NCBI GenBank assembly: GCA_035772785.1
Contig: JAOCPU010000038.1
Span: 1-64,000, forward strand
Reading direction: 5' to 3'
DNA: 64,000 nt
Origin: Phlebiopsis flavidoalba
Lineage: Eukaryota > Basidiomycota > Agaricomycetes > Polyporales > Phanerochaetaceae
The notes beneath the pieces are model-generated. The model made no database searches. It was given only the letters and a program-made list of their open reading frames with translations, and was not told the origin of the DNA. This document shows positions 47,334 to 58,364 of this stretch, piece by piece. The position numbers were made by a program, and so were the translations under genes. How positions within the stretch are numbered: the first letter of the stretch is position 1; every line of letters begins with the position of its first letter.

Positions 47334-48105
47334 TGGCAGATCCGCGTGCGCGAAACTCGCTCGAGTTCTGAAGTCAAGGCCCACAGACCGCCGCGGTGCT
47401 CTTCGGCATCGGAATGCCCTACCGCCCGTCCCAAGAGCTGACAGCTCGGCGCGTTTCCTCTGGCGGCGGGCGCGTCTGGCTCGAGCACCATCGTCGGCCT
47501 CTCGCTGCTCGAGGCCGTGGAGAAGGGTGTTTCACCATCCGTGCGTTTTACCCGCCTCTCCTGCGTAACCCGATCTATAACCCGCGCGCACAGTGATCGT
47601 GTTCTACCTGCTGCTCACCATCATCCTCAACCGGCGTGTCGAAGCTCCTGCCCGCGCAGCTCGCGATGATGCACCACCGGAGCGCGTACTACTTCTTCGG
47701 GGCAGGAGGCCGCCGCCGCCGCGCGAGCAGCACCGCTCCTTGCGAGCCTCGCGCATAACGCTTCTGCTCGCAGAGCTCTGAGCGTTTCCCGACGTCACGG
47801 GATCGACTCGTGCCGTGTTTTCGGATGTAAAGGTTAGTACCTTGCGGCCTTTGTGCTCGTGGTGGCCGTTGTCGATTGATAGTGAGGCGCTCAGACACTT
47901 ATACAATACATACTTTCCTAATTGCTGCTGTATACGTACCAAGACCATTGTTTTGTTCCTCTTTGCTATCTTGCTGTTGCGTCGACCTCACCCTATGCAC
48001 TCTGTTTGTTTGCGTCCTTTTTGCTTTTTTTCCCAGACGTTGCAGCACCCAGACGGGCGGCGGCTTGTGTTTGAAGCGACGATGCGAGTAAGGCTCTCTG
48101 CTTGA
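47334..48105 (+). CDS. Unknown membrane-protein gene, three exons
   Basis: The ATG at 47334 (MADPRARNSLEF) follows a CT-rich promoter-like stretch. After a frame break the reading gives GSSTIVGLSLLEAVEKGVSP, ending at a GTGCGT donor. A 55-60 bp intron ends GCGCACAG. Exon 2 opens VIVFYLLLTIILNRR, a clear transmembrane segment, then LPAQLAMMHHRSAYYFFG and in another frame LAELSAFPDVTGSTRAVFSD followed by a GTTAGT donor. After a longer intron ending TTTCCCAG, exon 3 reads TLQHPDGRRLVFEATMR. The family is not recognised. The splice structure, GC content and hydrophobic segment make it a believable gene. The 3' end is uncertain because a 12-base G run follows at 48109-48120. Confidence 0.5.
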
Positions 48106-48108
48106 AGC

Positions 48109-48614
48109 GGGGGGGGGGGGAATTGAGGCCCCATGCACTATGTCGCGCTTTGATGGCTCTGACTTTCGGTGTTTCTCGGACATGGCGAGACTGATGGTTT
48201 CATCTGAGCATAAGGCGGGCGGGGCGCCGTATCCTCTCCGGAACGAGCACTTCTGGTCGGGTGCCCGCCAATATCAAGCATTACGCGACTCGTTGACCCC
48301 CAACTGAGACATTACATGGAAGTCCTGCACACAGATCGCTGCACTCGTTGACTCGGATCTTTGATGCCTTGGCCTTCGCAAATGCGAACCTTTTATTGGC
48401 GATGCGTGTCATAACGACCGGTGAAGTTCTAAGTGAAAACACAAACATTCATTTATGTCCGATCTCATGTAAATCCTGCGGCCACGCGTGGTGTCCGTAT
48501 ACCTTTGCTCTTATTGAACAGCTGTGATGAATTAATGCATCTGATATAGATTAGCGTAATTAACCGCAGAAAAAGGAGCCCTCCTCCTTTGCTCTGCATA
48601 GGCCGCACCGTGGG
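48109..48614. other. G12 run and intergenic DNA
   Basis: A 12-base G run (48109-48120) followed by about 500 bp without recognisable coding sequence, between the unknown membrane-protein gene and the convergent mitochondrial S4 gene. Confidence 0.4.
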
Positions 48615-48619
48615 CACGT

Positions 48620-49785
48620 CTAGCTGGCCTTGTTCGCCGGCTCGCGTCGCCTTCCACTGGCTTTTACTGCGTATGCGCGCCGGGCGCTACGCGGGTGTAC
48701 ACTCCCACGAGAGACGATAATAACCTCGCCGTCCGAATCGTACGATAACGGCGTCGGAATTTCCGCGAGTAGCCCGGGCGCTAGGCGGTCGGTCCGGCGG
48801 TAGATCGCTGGAGGCAAGTCGGGAAGGACGGCTCGATGTATGCGGGTATGATGAACAGCCACGGGAAGGCGGTACGCGGCAGGTTGAAGGGCGTCAGGTC
48901 GTCCTTCGGGTTCTTCCATGGCTTTTTTTGGGCCTCTTCGGCTTCATGCTGCCGACTACAGGTGTCGCATGGCTGGCTTCTTCACCTTCAGACGAGGCGT
49001 GGCCTCTTCGGGGGCTTCGGCGTCTTCCGAGTTTTTGGTGCTCTTTTCAGACAGAGGTTTGGAGGTAAACGGATGGCTTGAGGATCGACAGAGACCATAT
49101 CACCCGGTGCAAGACGGGTATGGGATTATTCGCATCTTGGTGCTGAGCCACACACAACGTCAATACTTGAACATGTCCACGGCAAACCAGCGCACCTTCT
49201 TGCCATTGAGGAGTCTCACGTCACCATGAGATGACCAAGCCTGCGCGCCTCATACACACTCGACGCCAAACACGCCCGGACAATGACAACGTCAATCCTC
49301 CCGCTCGAGCTCCGTGAGCATCAAACTCCCGAACAGGCGCAAGCGTGCGCTCCTCCCGCATCACGCTCACGCTCGCGCGCCGCGGGCACAACCAGCGACA
49401 CGGTTCCAAAATCAAAAATATAAAACAAATAAAATGTCCCATACGCGCGTAGATCGCCAATAGCGGCCGTCGCCGCCCGTTCTGCGTGGCGCGCCGGCGG
49501 GCAGTCACGTCGGAATCGTCGTACCGTGGAGGTACCACCGCTTGAAGATGTGCTCGTTGATGTAGTCGCCGTGGTATGCGCGCAGGAGCACGTTTCGAGA
49601 TCCACGTCGCTGCTGGAAGAGCGTCTGTGAGCTCTCGTTGAACCGGGATCTCTTGACCGCGTCCGGGACCCGATGCAGCGTGCGCGTAGAGGTCTGAAAG
49701 TCCGGTTCCGCGGAGACCAGCTCTGTGGGTGAGGTGTGGAGCAGCGCTGGGTGAGCCTGGGTATGGTTGGTGCGGGGCGTACCAT
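48620..49785 (-). CDS. Mitochondrial ribosomal protein uS4m (Nam9-like)
   Basis: Component of the mitochondrial small ribosomal subunit that binds 16S-type rRNA through an S4 domain. The ATG at 49783-49785 sits directly before a GTACGC donor; after a 60-bp intron (49723-49782) exon 2 begins SWSPRN, typical of fungal Nam9. Then come ESSQTLFQQRRGSRN and LLRAYHGDYINEHIFKRWYL. The S4 domain follows with LMLTELER, RIDVVIVRACLASSVYEARR, LLNGKKVR and GDMVSVDPQAIRLPP. The C-terminal part has NPKDDLTPFNLPRTAFPWLF, IIPAYIEPSFP, RPGYS and YDSDGEV. The stop used here is at 48620-48622. At least five single-base frame breaks interrupt it, yet every family block is present and in order, so the underlying gene is probably intact. 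Confidence 0.85.
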
Positions 49786-49789
49786 GGAG

Positions 49790-50545
49790 GGAGAGCCCTG
49801 GCTTGGAAGCAGAAGACATTCGGTAATCCGCATTACTCGCCGCCGGAAATGTGGAGAGGGTGGGAGGGAGGTGGTACGGAGGAACAGCTGTAGTCCGAGG
49901 CCAGTCGCCGGAAGGCGGCAAATTAGCGCAGACGATCACGAGTAAACAAATTGCGCTTATCTCATCAGGCGCAGTACTGTGATCAGTAAGTTCAAAAGCC
50001 TTACCTGGTCAGCTGCACTTGTGATGACAGTAAGACCAAGTCAAGTAGAACGGAGACAAGGAACGATCCAATAATGCCAATGCCTACTTGCCGATAGCCA
50101 TCATGGACCCCTTCACACCAACGCTCGAAAGCCCACCGTAAGAAACTCAGGTCTGTCTACGAAAGAATACATCGCAGGTACGCTCCTCGCATGCATTGCT
50201 TGCGCCGGGTGACCCAACTTAGCGCGTAGACTACGCAGGTCACCGGAACTATCGCGTCCGTACGCAAAGGCCGACATTTTATGAAGAGGATGTCGATGAG
50301 GAGTTTTTACAGACTGCAACCTGGAGACAGGAAGATTGAACAATGGGGAAAGGTCTGTACGCGTTGTGGTAGTACTAGCTTCACGTGTCCTCATTGTAAT
50401 CTGGCTCTTAGGAAGAGAAGAACAATCGTTCATTGCGGAGAAGTCGTTTCCCGTTGTGAAGGAAGCCTCTTAATTCGCGCGTTGGCGCGAGTACTTCGGT
50501 GCCTAATATGAAGGTGGAAAGCAAAAGCAAGAGAGCTTGGACCGA
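49790..50545. other. Divergent intergenic region
   Basis: About 750 bp between the mitochondrial S4 gene (minus) and the GCP2 gene (plus); it should hold both promoters and the unidentified first exon(s) of GCP2. The plus-strand frame 50281-50511 has two CxxC pairs (VCTRCGSTSFTCPHC), a zinc-ribbon-like pattern, but stands alone and is not called. Confidence 0.35.
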
Positions 50546-50547
50546 TT

Positions 50548-53500
50548 GTCTCTTGAGATGCTAGGAGTGCCTCCTCATCTTGGAGCGACCTCCTCTTCAT
50601 TCTCATGGTGGTGCGTGAGGATACCCACTTGCAACTCATGCTTTCACACTAGGGCTTCTCCTTGAAGAGGGGCGTGATAGCATACATTCCTGGTTAAACG
50701 CATTACCTAACTTCGTAAACCTTGAATACAGGGTATCGAAGGGACATACATCACCTACCCCAGCGTGACTACTACCATCGAGGACGAAGACCCCTTACAG
50801 GGGATGCGCTTCGTAGTCTCGCCCTCCCTCTTGGTAAGACGACATATTAGAGACATTATTGGCACGTATCTCAAGATTCGTAGACCATCACCTTCATGAC
50901 CTCGTTGAGCGGATATCTACCCCCTGGCTACTTACTATACTGGGATAACCTCGTTCATTGAAGCTCGGAGCCACTTAGACTTTGGGTCATCAGTGAACCA
51001 CGCGTTATGCGCTGCAATACGCGAGATGCTCAAAGTAAGGACAACAGTAAATCGCGTATTCGAGGCCCTCTTGACCCATTCACTGGCGTCTGCTAGGACT
51101 ATCAAACCCTTCTTGCGCAGCTCGAAACAACGTAACCCTTCAACACCTCTCTCAATTTACGCTCCAGAGAAGCTTTGGTACTACGTCTTCACCCAAACTC
51201 TACACCCCCTCTCCCTCCTATACGCCCTCCAGCGATCCACGGGCTCTTGCCACCGGCCGAAGACCCCGCCGCCCGTCATCTGAAGTCCGCCTCTCGGACT
51301 CTGGCAATAGCGACTGCCAGTCGGTGCCTGATACCTATACGGCAGCAGAAGGAAGGCACGAGAGGACAACGTATAGTATGGCCATTGGGTATTTCGGGAT
51401 TGTTTAAGTGTGCTGGCGCGAAGAATGGAAATGCACCGTTATTGCACTGTACTCCACGGAACCTATTTCAACAATCGTTAGTCGAGCCCAGCAGTGGGGT
51501 ATTAGAGCGTGCGCGGAAGTAGCGTGCACATATGTCAGAGATCGCTGGCATGGCGATTCGTAGGCATAGCGTGACTCAGAGATTTATTGAATGAGAGTGC
51601 TCAGTTGCTCAGCGAACTTCAGTCCGTCCAGACTCTCCCTGCCCCGCTGTGACACCCTTGCTCTTGATGGCAGTGCACTAGGCAGGCGGGCAGCGGGAAG
51701 CCAGTCGATGTGGAATATCGTTGGCAGCTGAGGATGCCGGTAAGGTGGAAGTTGACAGGTTCCAGTCAATCGTTCGCCTCTATATCCGTATGAGGAGCTG
51801 TGTGGTGAAAGAGAGCAGGTTTATTGACAGGGGGATGTTTGGACATCGATTATAACAGACGAGTATTGGGAGGCGAGACGGTACACGGTATACGTGCGCC
51901 CACTGCTTCCGGAAAGTTCGCTTTGAGCTCATGGGTATAGCTTCGCGACGGCTCGACCATAGGCGGCTCTTCGAAACGACACCAAGCGGGTGTCCCTTCG
52001 CCTCGCACACCTGGTGAGGGACGCCTTCCTGGAGGAGCATGTATACCACCTGTGCTCGAGAGATGGAAACACAAGATGTTGCTTGCGGGAAAATATCTCA
52101 ATGTCATACAGGAGTGTGGTATTGAGATAAGGAAAGATTCGCAGGCCGCAGATGAGGAGCTGTCTCTGGAAGATGACAAGTGGGACTCATTTTGTCATTG
52201 ATACTCGGCCTCAACTGATCGCTTCCAATATGCTACTTAGATTCTACAAGGTTATTGACGACGCATATATACCCACGCCAACCGGACGCTGCTACGGCTT
52301 CTCCACTTACGAGACCAGCAGCTAATACCCCGCTTACGCTCTCTGTTAAGCGCTATTTTTTCATGTCACAATCCTCCTTCCTCACACATCTTCTCGGACC
52401 TTGCTGGAACTGAGATGCGGTAAATCATCGAAATCTGCCTCGATCGTCAAGCTACAAGTCTACTCGACCTTGCGCTCAAACACCGATGCCCAGGGAGAGG
52501 ACGCGATGTTCAGAGACGACGTCAAGGTGACTATGGCGACCAGTGGGTTGTATGATTGGCTGCTCAAGGTATTGAAAGTGAGCGGGGCCATCGGCGGAGA
52601 AGACGGCGAGGGTGGAACGGCGCACTTGTACGAGGAGAACAAGAAAGACAAGTCGGACAAGAAGTCGCAGATGCTTGGTGCGTCTCCTTCGCTGCTTGTA
52701 CGAATGCGCTTGTTGACATGTTTCGCCAGCCATCGACGCGCGCTCACGCTAGACTAAACCACGTGAAGTTCCCGCTCTCACTCGTCATCTCGCGCAAAAC
52801 AATCCTCCGCTACCAGCTCATCTTCCGCTTCCTGCTCCACCTGAAACACGTCGAGCAATCTCTCGCCAACATGTGGTCCGAGCACAAGACCGCACCATGG
52901 CGACACCCGACGACGCGCGGCGCACGGGCGGGAGCGCGTCTCGTCGCGGCCCGCGACACCTGCGCCCGCGGGCAGCGCAGCGACGCGGCGGACTGGCACG
53001 CGGACTTTGAGAACTGGCGGCGGCGCGTGTTTCTTGCTGCGTGCGCGCATGCTCGCGTTCGTGCAGCAGATTCTCGCGTTTTGCGACGTTCGAGGTGCTC
53101 GAGCCGAACTGGCGGCGACTCGAGGAGCGCCTCGCGGCGGGTAAGGTCGAGACGGTCGACCAGCTGCTGCGTGACCCACGTCGATTTTCTGGATACGTGT
53201 CTCAAGGAGTGTATGCTCACGAGCGCGAAGCTTGTCACGGTGCGTCCAGGTCTTTCTGTCGTGGTTGTGTAGAGCTGACGAGTGTCTCGGCAGGCAACGT
53301 CGCGTCTCATCGTCACGTGCTCAACGTTCTCACTGTATGCCGCGTCGTTCACCAAGGAGGCGCGACAGGGTCTCGCGTGCGCTGAGAACCCCGAGACGGA
53401 CCCCGCCCGCGCAAAGCGGTGGGACACACTCGGCAAGTTTGAGACGCATTTCAATCACTGGTACGTTCGCGCCCGACTACCGCCATCTGCCAATGACTGA

Positions 53501-53601
53501 TCAATTCATATCGCGTGCAGGTTCAAGGTGCATCTGAACTGTGTGCAGTTCTACGCGTCGAGCGAAAATGTGTCTTTGCTTCCGCTCGTCGTACGTGTTT
53601 G
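50548..53601 (+). CDS. Gamma-tubulin complex protein 2 (Spc97 family)
   Basis: Core subunit of the gamma-tubulin small complex, which with GCP3 holds gamma-tubulin at the spindle pole body and nucleates microtubules. N-terminal GRIP1 blocks: DLLFILM | GIEGTYITYPS across an intron (about 50611-50731), DPLQGMRFVVSPS, LATYYTGITSFIEARSHLDF, then an exon ending EMLK at 51034. VKESRFIDRG, YTDEYWE and MLLAGKYLNVIQECGIEIRK lead into GRIP2: FYKVIDDAY, FRDDVKVTMATSGLYDWLLK, FPLSLVISRKTILRYQLIFR, LLHLKHVEQSLANMW, then FVQQIL, FEVLEPNWRRLEERL and LDTCLKECMLTSAKLV. The last exons read RWDTLGKFETHFNHW | FKVHLNCVQFYASSENVSLL, with TGA at 53599-53601. There are about six introns of 50-120 bp and several one-base frame breaks. 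The N-terminal exon was not found. Confidence 0.88.
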
Positions 53602-53942
53602 AACAGTATCAAGGTGCCCACCTAGGGTCGAGGACACCTGTGCTTGCCTGTCCGGGTCGACATCTTTCTTGTACCACTTGTTTTGGCTGTATAGGGCACA
53701 GCGATCGACATTCTTTCTTCTCTTCTGCTCCTATTAAACTGTCAGCATTCGCTCGCCCGACGTTTTTTGGTGACAGCCAGGTATGATCGTGATCTTGAAA
53801 TGAGATTGATACACTGCACGTATGCATTACATTATGTTTGTATTCAAATCGAGGAGCGAAAAGCAGTGAGATCGTGGCGGATCGCCGGGGAGCAGGCAAG
53901 TAGCATCGTTGACTCGAAATCCAGGGGTATCTGAGATCGTGT

Positions 53943-54662
53943 TTACTGGCTGAGGATCGTGCGGGACAAACGACTCGTTAGTTGACGTTGCCATCTCTAT
54001 CATATCATGGTGAACGAATCAGCATAGCGAGGGGCGTAAGAGCACGTACGGGCCAATCTGCACGGCCCTTGAGCAGCTCGTCGACTTCCTCGTCGCTCAT
54101 CTTCTCGCCGAGCTGTGTCAATACGTACCGCAGCTCACCCGCGCGCCGATGAAACCCGTTGCCCTCCTTGTCAAACACCTGGAAGCCGCGGATGAACTCC
54201 TCTGTAGCACATCAGCGTCCGCGCCCCTCTCAGCAGCTGTATATCATGGCATGAAGCGCACCTGGCGTGCCTGCGGGCTTGAAACCCATTCTGGACGGTT
54301 CAGAATCGCAAGGAAACGAGTTGTAGTCCACTATATCCGACGTGAACATTGAGCGAAAGGGGAGGAACGAGAAGGCATGCACGCACCGTCGCGCGGGCGC
54401 GGGACGCCGACGACTTTTTTGTCCGCGACCCTCCGCTTGCGTAGGGTTCTGGCCGAGCGCGCGCAGGAGGTCGGCCGAGCACCTCGCGGGGCACCGCGCC
54501 AGTGCCCTTCTTGTCGAACAGCGCGAACGCCTCTTTGTACTCTGGCACGGGGGTCAGGGGACGCGGTGCGCGTGCTGGGGAAGGAGGGGCTGACCTGCGT
54601 TGTCGCTCTAGAATGGCGAATGAGCGTGGGGTGAGTCGACGCGAGAAGAGCCAACGTACCAT
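53943..54662 (-). CDS. Myosin essential light chain (Cdc4/Mlc1-type EF-hand)
   Basis: Calmodulin-family light chain that binds IQ motifs of type II and V myosins and is needed for the cytokinetic ring in fungi. Minus-strand blocks: EYKEAFALFDKKGTGAVPRE and RALGQNPTQAE (EF-hand 1); after an ATATAG acceptor, DYNSFLAILNRP and GFKPAGTP; then EEFIRGFQVFDKEGNGFIGA, GELRYVLTQLGEKMSDEEVD, ELLKG and DGNVNYESFVRTILSQ with TAA at 53943-53945. This matches the 140-150 residue layout of fission-yeast Cdc4. The ATG at 54660-54662 is directly followed by a GTACGT donor. Extra bases at about 53963 and 53978 break the last exon. The gene is convergent with the GCP2 gene, with a 341-bp gap. Confidence 0.88.
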
Positions 54663-55306
54663 AGTGTGTGGTGGTGGGGGTCGGTCGAGGCGGTTGTTGG
54701 CAAGTGAAGGTCGGATTTGGCGCGCGGGGTGGTGAGATACTCAGATGGAGGCCGACGCTGGCTCGAAAGGGAAATGATCCGCCCTTTCCGTGAGAGACGG
54801 CTGGCGGGGACCGTTCACAGCATAGAGATATAAATAACGTTCATACACAATTCACTCCACGAGAAGGACTCATGCCCCGGTTTTTTTGCTTTCTGTGGCG
54901 TGTGTACTTGCGTACATAGATAAAAAAAAAAGACAATCCGGTTCATATAATAGCCTGCCATACCGTATACGCAAACCATACGGTTGAACCACGAAGTGTA
55001 CCTTATTTACCCTCACACGAGTCTCGTCGCACTAGTCAATTTCGACAGAAGGGTATGACTTGGAGCAGAAGCGCCCAAGGGGTAGATTAGTTTTCGTTGT
55101 ATGCTCAACTACGAGCTCCGTGTTTGTATGTTACATGCATGCGAGAGTCTAATTGCGAGACGAAGAATAAATGACAAAGGTATAAAAACCCAGCTGGGTA
55201 TGATTACGACTGGCAACAAACTCGTAAGTCGAATCCAGAACCATAAGCTACTGAACACTCACATACGATACGATACCAACGAACCTCAAGGAACGACGTC
55301 TCACCA
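54663..55306. other. Intergenic
   Basis: The upstream region of the light-chain gene, then AT-richer DNA with a 9-base A run at about 54,923 and no recognisable coding sequence. Confidence 0.4.
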
Positions 55307-55823
55307 CTACAACTCCATCATGTTTGCAAAACGAGTGGTCGTCTCGTTCCAACTCCAGCCAGACATGAGCCTCTGAATGCTCTCTGCGACAGTCGCCTCG
55401 GGGTTCTCCTGGCCGAGGACCCCGGTAGTACTTGGTACGGCCGGCGACGGACCGAAAGCAACATGCGTGGGGAGGTAGAGACAGAACGCGGTCACAACAA
55501 GCATAGAGAGACCCGCCATGAATATGACTGTAGATAGACGCGAAAATTCGACGGGTTAGCTATGAACAGTCGAGAAGAGTGTTGTCACGCACTCAGGAGC
55601 AGCTTCTCCCAGGGCTGCAACATGGACAAACGCAAACGTGGTCTCGATCCAGAGTCGCTTGCGCCAGAGGTACGCCCCCAACGACGACTCGGGCGCGCGG
55701 TAGGGCAGCGCAAGGCCGAAAAAGCACATCGTAGGTCGACGGCAACACGCTTCCAGGACGGCGTCGAGTACTCTGAGGTCTCAGGGGGGAATAGGCGCAG
55801 TTAGAAGCAGACATTGTTATGAA
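55307..55823 (-). CDS. Small subunit of serine palmitoyltransferase-like protein
   Basis: Small ER membrane protein that activates serine palmitoyltransferase, the first step of sphingolipid synthesis. The minus strand reads LGAYLWRKRLWIETTFAFV, then, after removal of one extra base at 55624-55625, MLQPWEKLLLS. The pairing of a basic/aromatic stretch with (M/L)xPWEK is the hallmark of the ssSPT family. After a short intron starting GTGACA and ending CTACAG comes the transmembrane segment MAGLSMLVVTAFCLYLPTHV. The C-terminal tail, ending ETTTRFANMMEL with TAG at 55307, is longer than in yeast Tsc3. The start was taken at the ATG near 55,823, where the reading MSASNCAYSP is in another frame. 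The family call rests on the central motif. Confidence 0.6.
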
Positions 55824-55829
55824 TAGGTT

Positions 55830-56670
55830 CACAGGGGTCGATGTGATGAGGATGTTGGGTGTTGTGGTGCGTGAACGCGTCGACGTCGTGCTAGTGTGCG
55901 TACGAGGCGAGCGCAGAGAGCTGGTGGCGGCGAGAGGATGATGCGGTCGCGAGTGAGAGGTCGCAGCAACGGGATATTAAAGGGCGAAAAAAAGATTGGA
56001 GCTGGGGGAGAGAGATCTGGTTGCCAGAGTTTTGGCCCCGTTCAGGGGAAGCCGCGCCGTCATTTCGATAAGATTCGCAGCAAAATGGCCCTCTCTGTGT
56101 CGCACCACTCCGTCCAGGCCGTGATGCCCAGCGCGCGCAGGAGTCTGAATCTGCCCCTCGCACACAGCCTCGCTGTCATTTCTGCTCACGTACGAGACCG
56201 ACGCACCGCACGATGCACCCGCCAGTCGTTTGCGAGCCTTTGCACGACCCTTCACAGCAGCTCATCGTATTGCAGTAAACCTTGGGTGGGCGTCAGGGGG
56301 CAGGTCCCGAGGGTGGTCATGTTACTTACCGACATTTGCGCGGGTCCAGACTGAGGCCACAGACTCAGTTCAAACACACTATTTTACAACGTCCAACCGC
56401 TGCTCAGTCTTGCATGTTAGAGCTACCAAATTAGGGGTCTCGCTACCCATAGTGGGCAGGTTCAGCGACTGGGGTTGGGATAAATTTGTGCAAGCGCTTT
56501 GGACACGAAAATGCACCCAATCGCGCTTGCGCGCTAATTTCGCGCTCAATGAGGCCACGAGGATGAGCGTGTCGTGTAGGTTTCTCAGCAACCTCTATGC
56601 ACAGCAGAACCCTCGGTCCGAGAATACTCATATCTCTTGAAATTCTGACAAGAAAACTGTGCTCAGCTGC
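55830..56670. other. Intergenic, no recognised gene
   Basis: Overlapping frames up to 152 codons on both strands, in several phases, without motifs. It probably contains the promoter of the small-subunit gene on its left. Confidence 0.35.
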
Positions 56671-56673
56671 GCA

Positions 56674-56934
56674 CTAGCGACCCTTCCACCGAAATGACAT
56701 ATCAAACGAGGTGCCAGTCTCACGAAAGATTTGAAAGTGCGCAAGTTCTCCTATGGCGAAACTGCCTCTTGGAAATATTCTCACACAAATCGCCACATCG
56801 TCTCTCTTCGACCATCCTGATGTTTCAATGCGTATCAGCTCGTATCGCAGCCCACATCTGAGTTGTGCATAGCGTTCTTCAAGGCGGCATCCGAGTCGAT
56901 ATCTCATCCCTGAAATTCGACATTCGCATCTCAT
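56674..56934 (-). CDS. Hypothetical, possible terminal exon
   Basis: An 86-codon frame whose second half, LRYELIRIETSGWSKRDDVA, ICVRIFPRGSFAIGELAHFQ and FRETGTSFDMSFRWKGR then stop, has an alternating hydrophobic pattern that looks like real beta-rich protein. No family is recognised. It lies downstream of the alpha/beta hydrolase on the same strand, about 150 bp beyond its end, and could be the last exon of a separate gene. Confidence 0.3.
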   Translation of the reverse strand: MRCECRISGMRYRLGCRLEERYAQLRCGLRYELIRIETSGWSKRDDVAICVRIFPRGSFAIGELAHFQIFRETGTSFDMSFRWKGR

Positions 56935-57080
56935 GGCTTTGCTAAGATATCCACGGCTCGAGCTTCATACCTGCTCGCCACACCTATCAGACTCACATCT
57001 GACCGCGTATACAAAACTAGATCTTTGAGTCGGAAGTCTGCTATCTTGTGGAAATGGGCATCGTGGTCCTCTAAAAACCT

Positions 57081-58364
57081 TTAAGGTGAGCGAGGGCATC
57101 CTCTACAGACCCTTCTGTCCCCTCCCGCTAGCAACGCACGAAGTAACCGCTCGGGTTCATCCCAATGAGCCTGAGAAAATGTCAATGTGAGTGAATCAAT
57201 GCTTACTTCCATGTACATGTGTAACTCACAAAGTGGTTCGCCCGCGCAGACGAGCAATTGTGACAGGTCGCATTCGCAACGCCTTTGGTGTTGCAGCTCC
57301 TCCACTTCCTTGCGCACCGCCCACGTCCCCCACGGCATCTCCCAAACAGAGCGGTCACACACACAAACCATCGAACTTCCACATTTGCCCAGTCGTCGCT
57401 TTCGCCTTCGTCCTCATCATTCTTGTCCACCTCGGCCTGATACAGCGCGTCTTTCCATATCGCGCTATTCACCCCGCGCCCGGTGATGCCGCTGAGCAAC
57501 AATGCGTCCGAGCCGCCCTCGCCCGCGCGGGGGACCTGGAACAAAGTGCGCGGCGACCTCCTCAGGCGACATCGCGAGAATCGTCGGGACGGGGCTTGTC
57601 CACGGGGGTGCGACGCTCGAGCGCGTCTGCGCTCTCGCCGTGCGTGTAGTACCCGCTCACCCAGCGCGAAAACGCAAGCGGGCGGTCGACAAGCGGGATT
57701 GCAGCATCGTAGAGCGGGGGTGGTAGACCTCTGCTGGGTCGGCGTACCCGAGTGCGTGGTAAGGTGGGTCTAGAAGCACTTGAGAGGTGGTTCGGGGAAG
57801 ACAAGGCAGCGTTCTACGTACCGTAGAGGATTGTGCGCCGCATATATGCGTACACTTCGACATCGTTGGTGCGGAACGTACGCGCCGTCGCAAGAAATGC
57901 GGAGAGGAACACCGCGCTGAAAGACCACGAGACGAGGATCAGCCCCCGCCGCGCGCGAGCCGTCACGAGGCGGGATGTCCTCCTGCGCGATGAAGCTCTC
58001 AAGAAACGCGTACAGCTCGCGCGCGCGATCTGCCATGAACGCGCGCAGCACCTCCGCGCCGCCTTCTGCGGTCTGTGCCGCGACAAGCTGTGCGTGCTCG
58101 GCGGCGCTATACGGTTCGGAACCGGGAAAGTCGCGTCGATTAACCAGGACGAGGCGGGCGTTGTTTGCCGCGGCGAAGGGCACGACGCGCTCGAAGACGC
58201 CTGAGCGCGCATGAGCGTGTGTACGGGGCTAGGCGGCGCGCCACGTACCGCTGGCCCACCCATAGCCATGGATGATGACTACCGTGGTGTAGTTTGTACT
58301 CCCCGGCACCGCTCCCGTTGTCTCTATACGCGAGCTTCCCCAGCTTATGCAGTTCGTCCGCCAT
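57081..58364 (-). CDS. Basidiomycete alpha/beta hydrolase
   Basis: Alpha/beta-hydrolase of a type common in Agaricomycetes; substrate unknown. The ATG at 58364 gives MADELHKLGKLAYRDNGSGA, then TTVVIIHGYGWASG with the HGYG oxyanion motif, ending at a GTACGT donor. The next exon reads VVPFAAANNARLVLVNRRDF, PGSEPYSAAEHAQL and, in a shifted frame, GLILVSWSFSAVFLSAFLAT, where SWS is the nucleophile elbow. After an intron come LLDPPYHALGYADPAEVYHP, RPLAFSRWVSGYYTHGE, an acidic EDEGESDDWANVEVRW, CDRSVWEMPWGTWAVRKEVE and, near the end, AHWDEPERLLRALL, whose histidine is the likely catalytic one. Frame breaks occur about every 100-200 bp. The C-terminal stop used is at 57081. Confidence 0.75.

Noticed and set aside
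50281..50511. Zinc-ribbon-like frame with two CxxC pairs
   Set aside because: Isolated 76-codon frame without further conserved residues or splice context.
52556..53272. 238-codon plus-strand frame and 214-codon minus-strand frame
   Set aside because: Both are mixtures or shadows of the GCP2 exons; only parts agree with the real reading.
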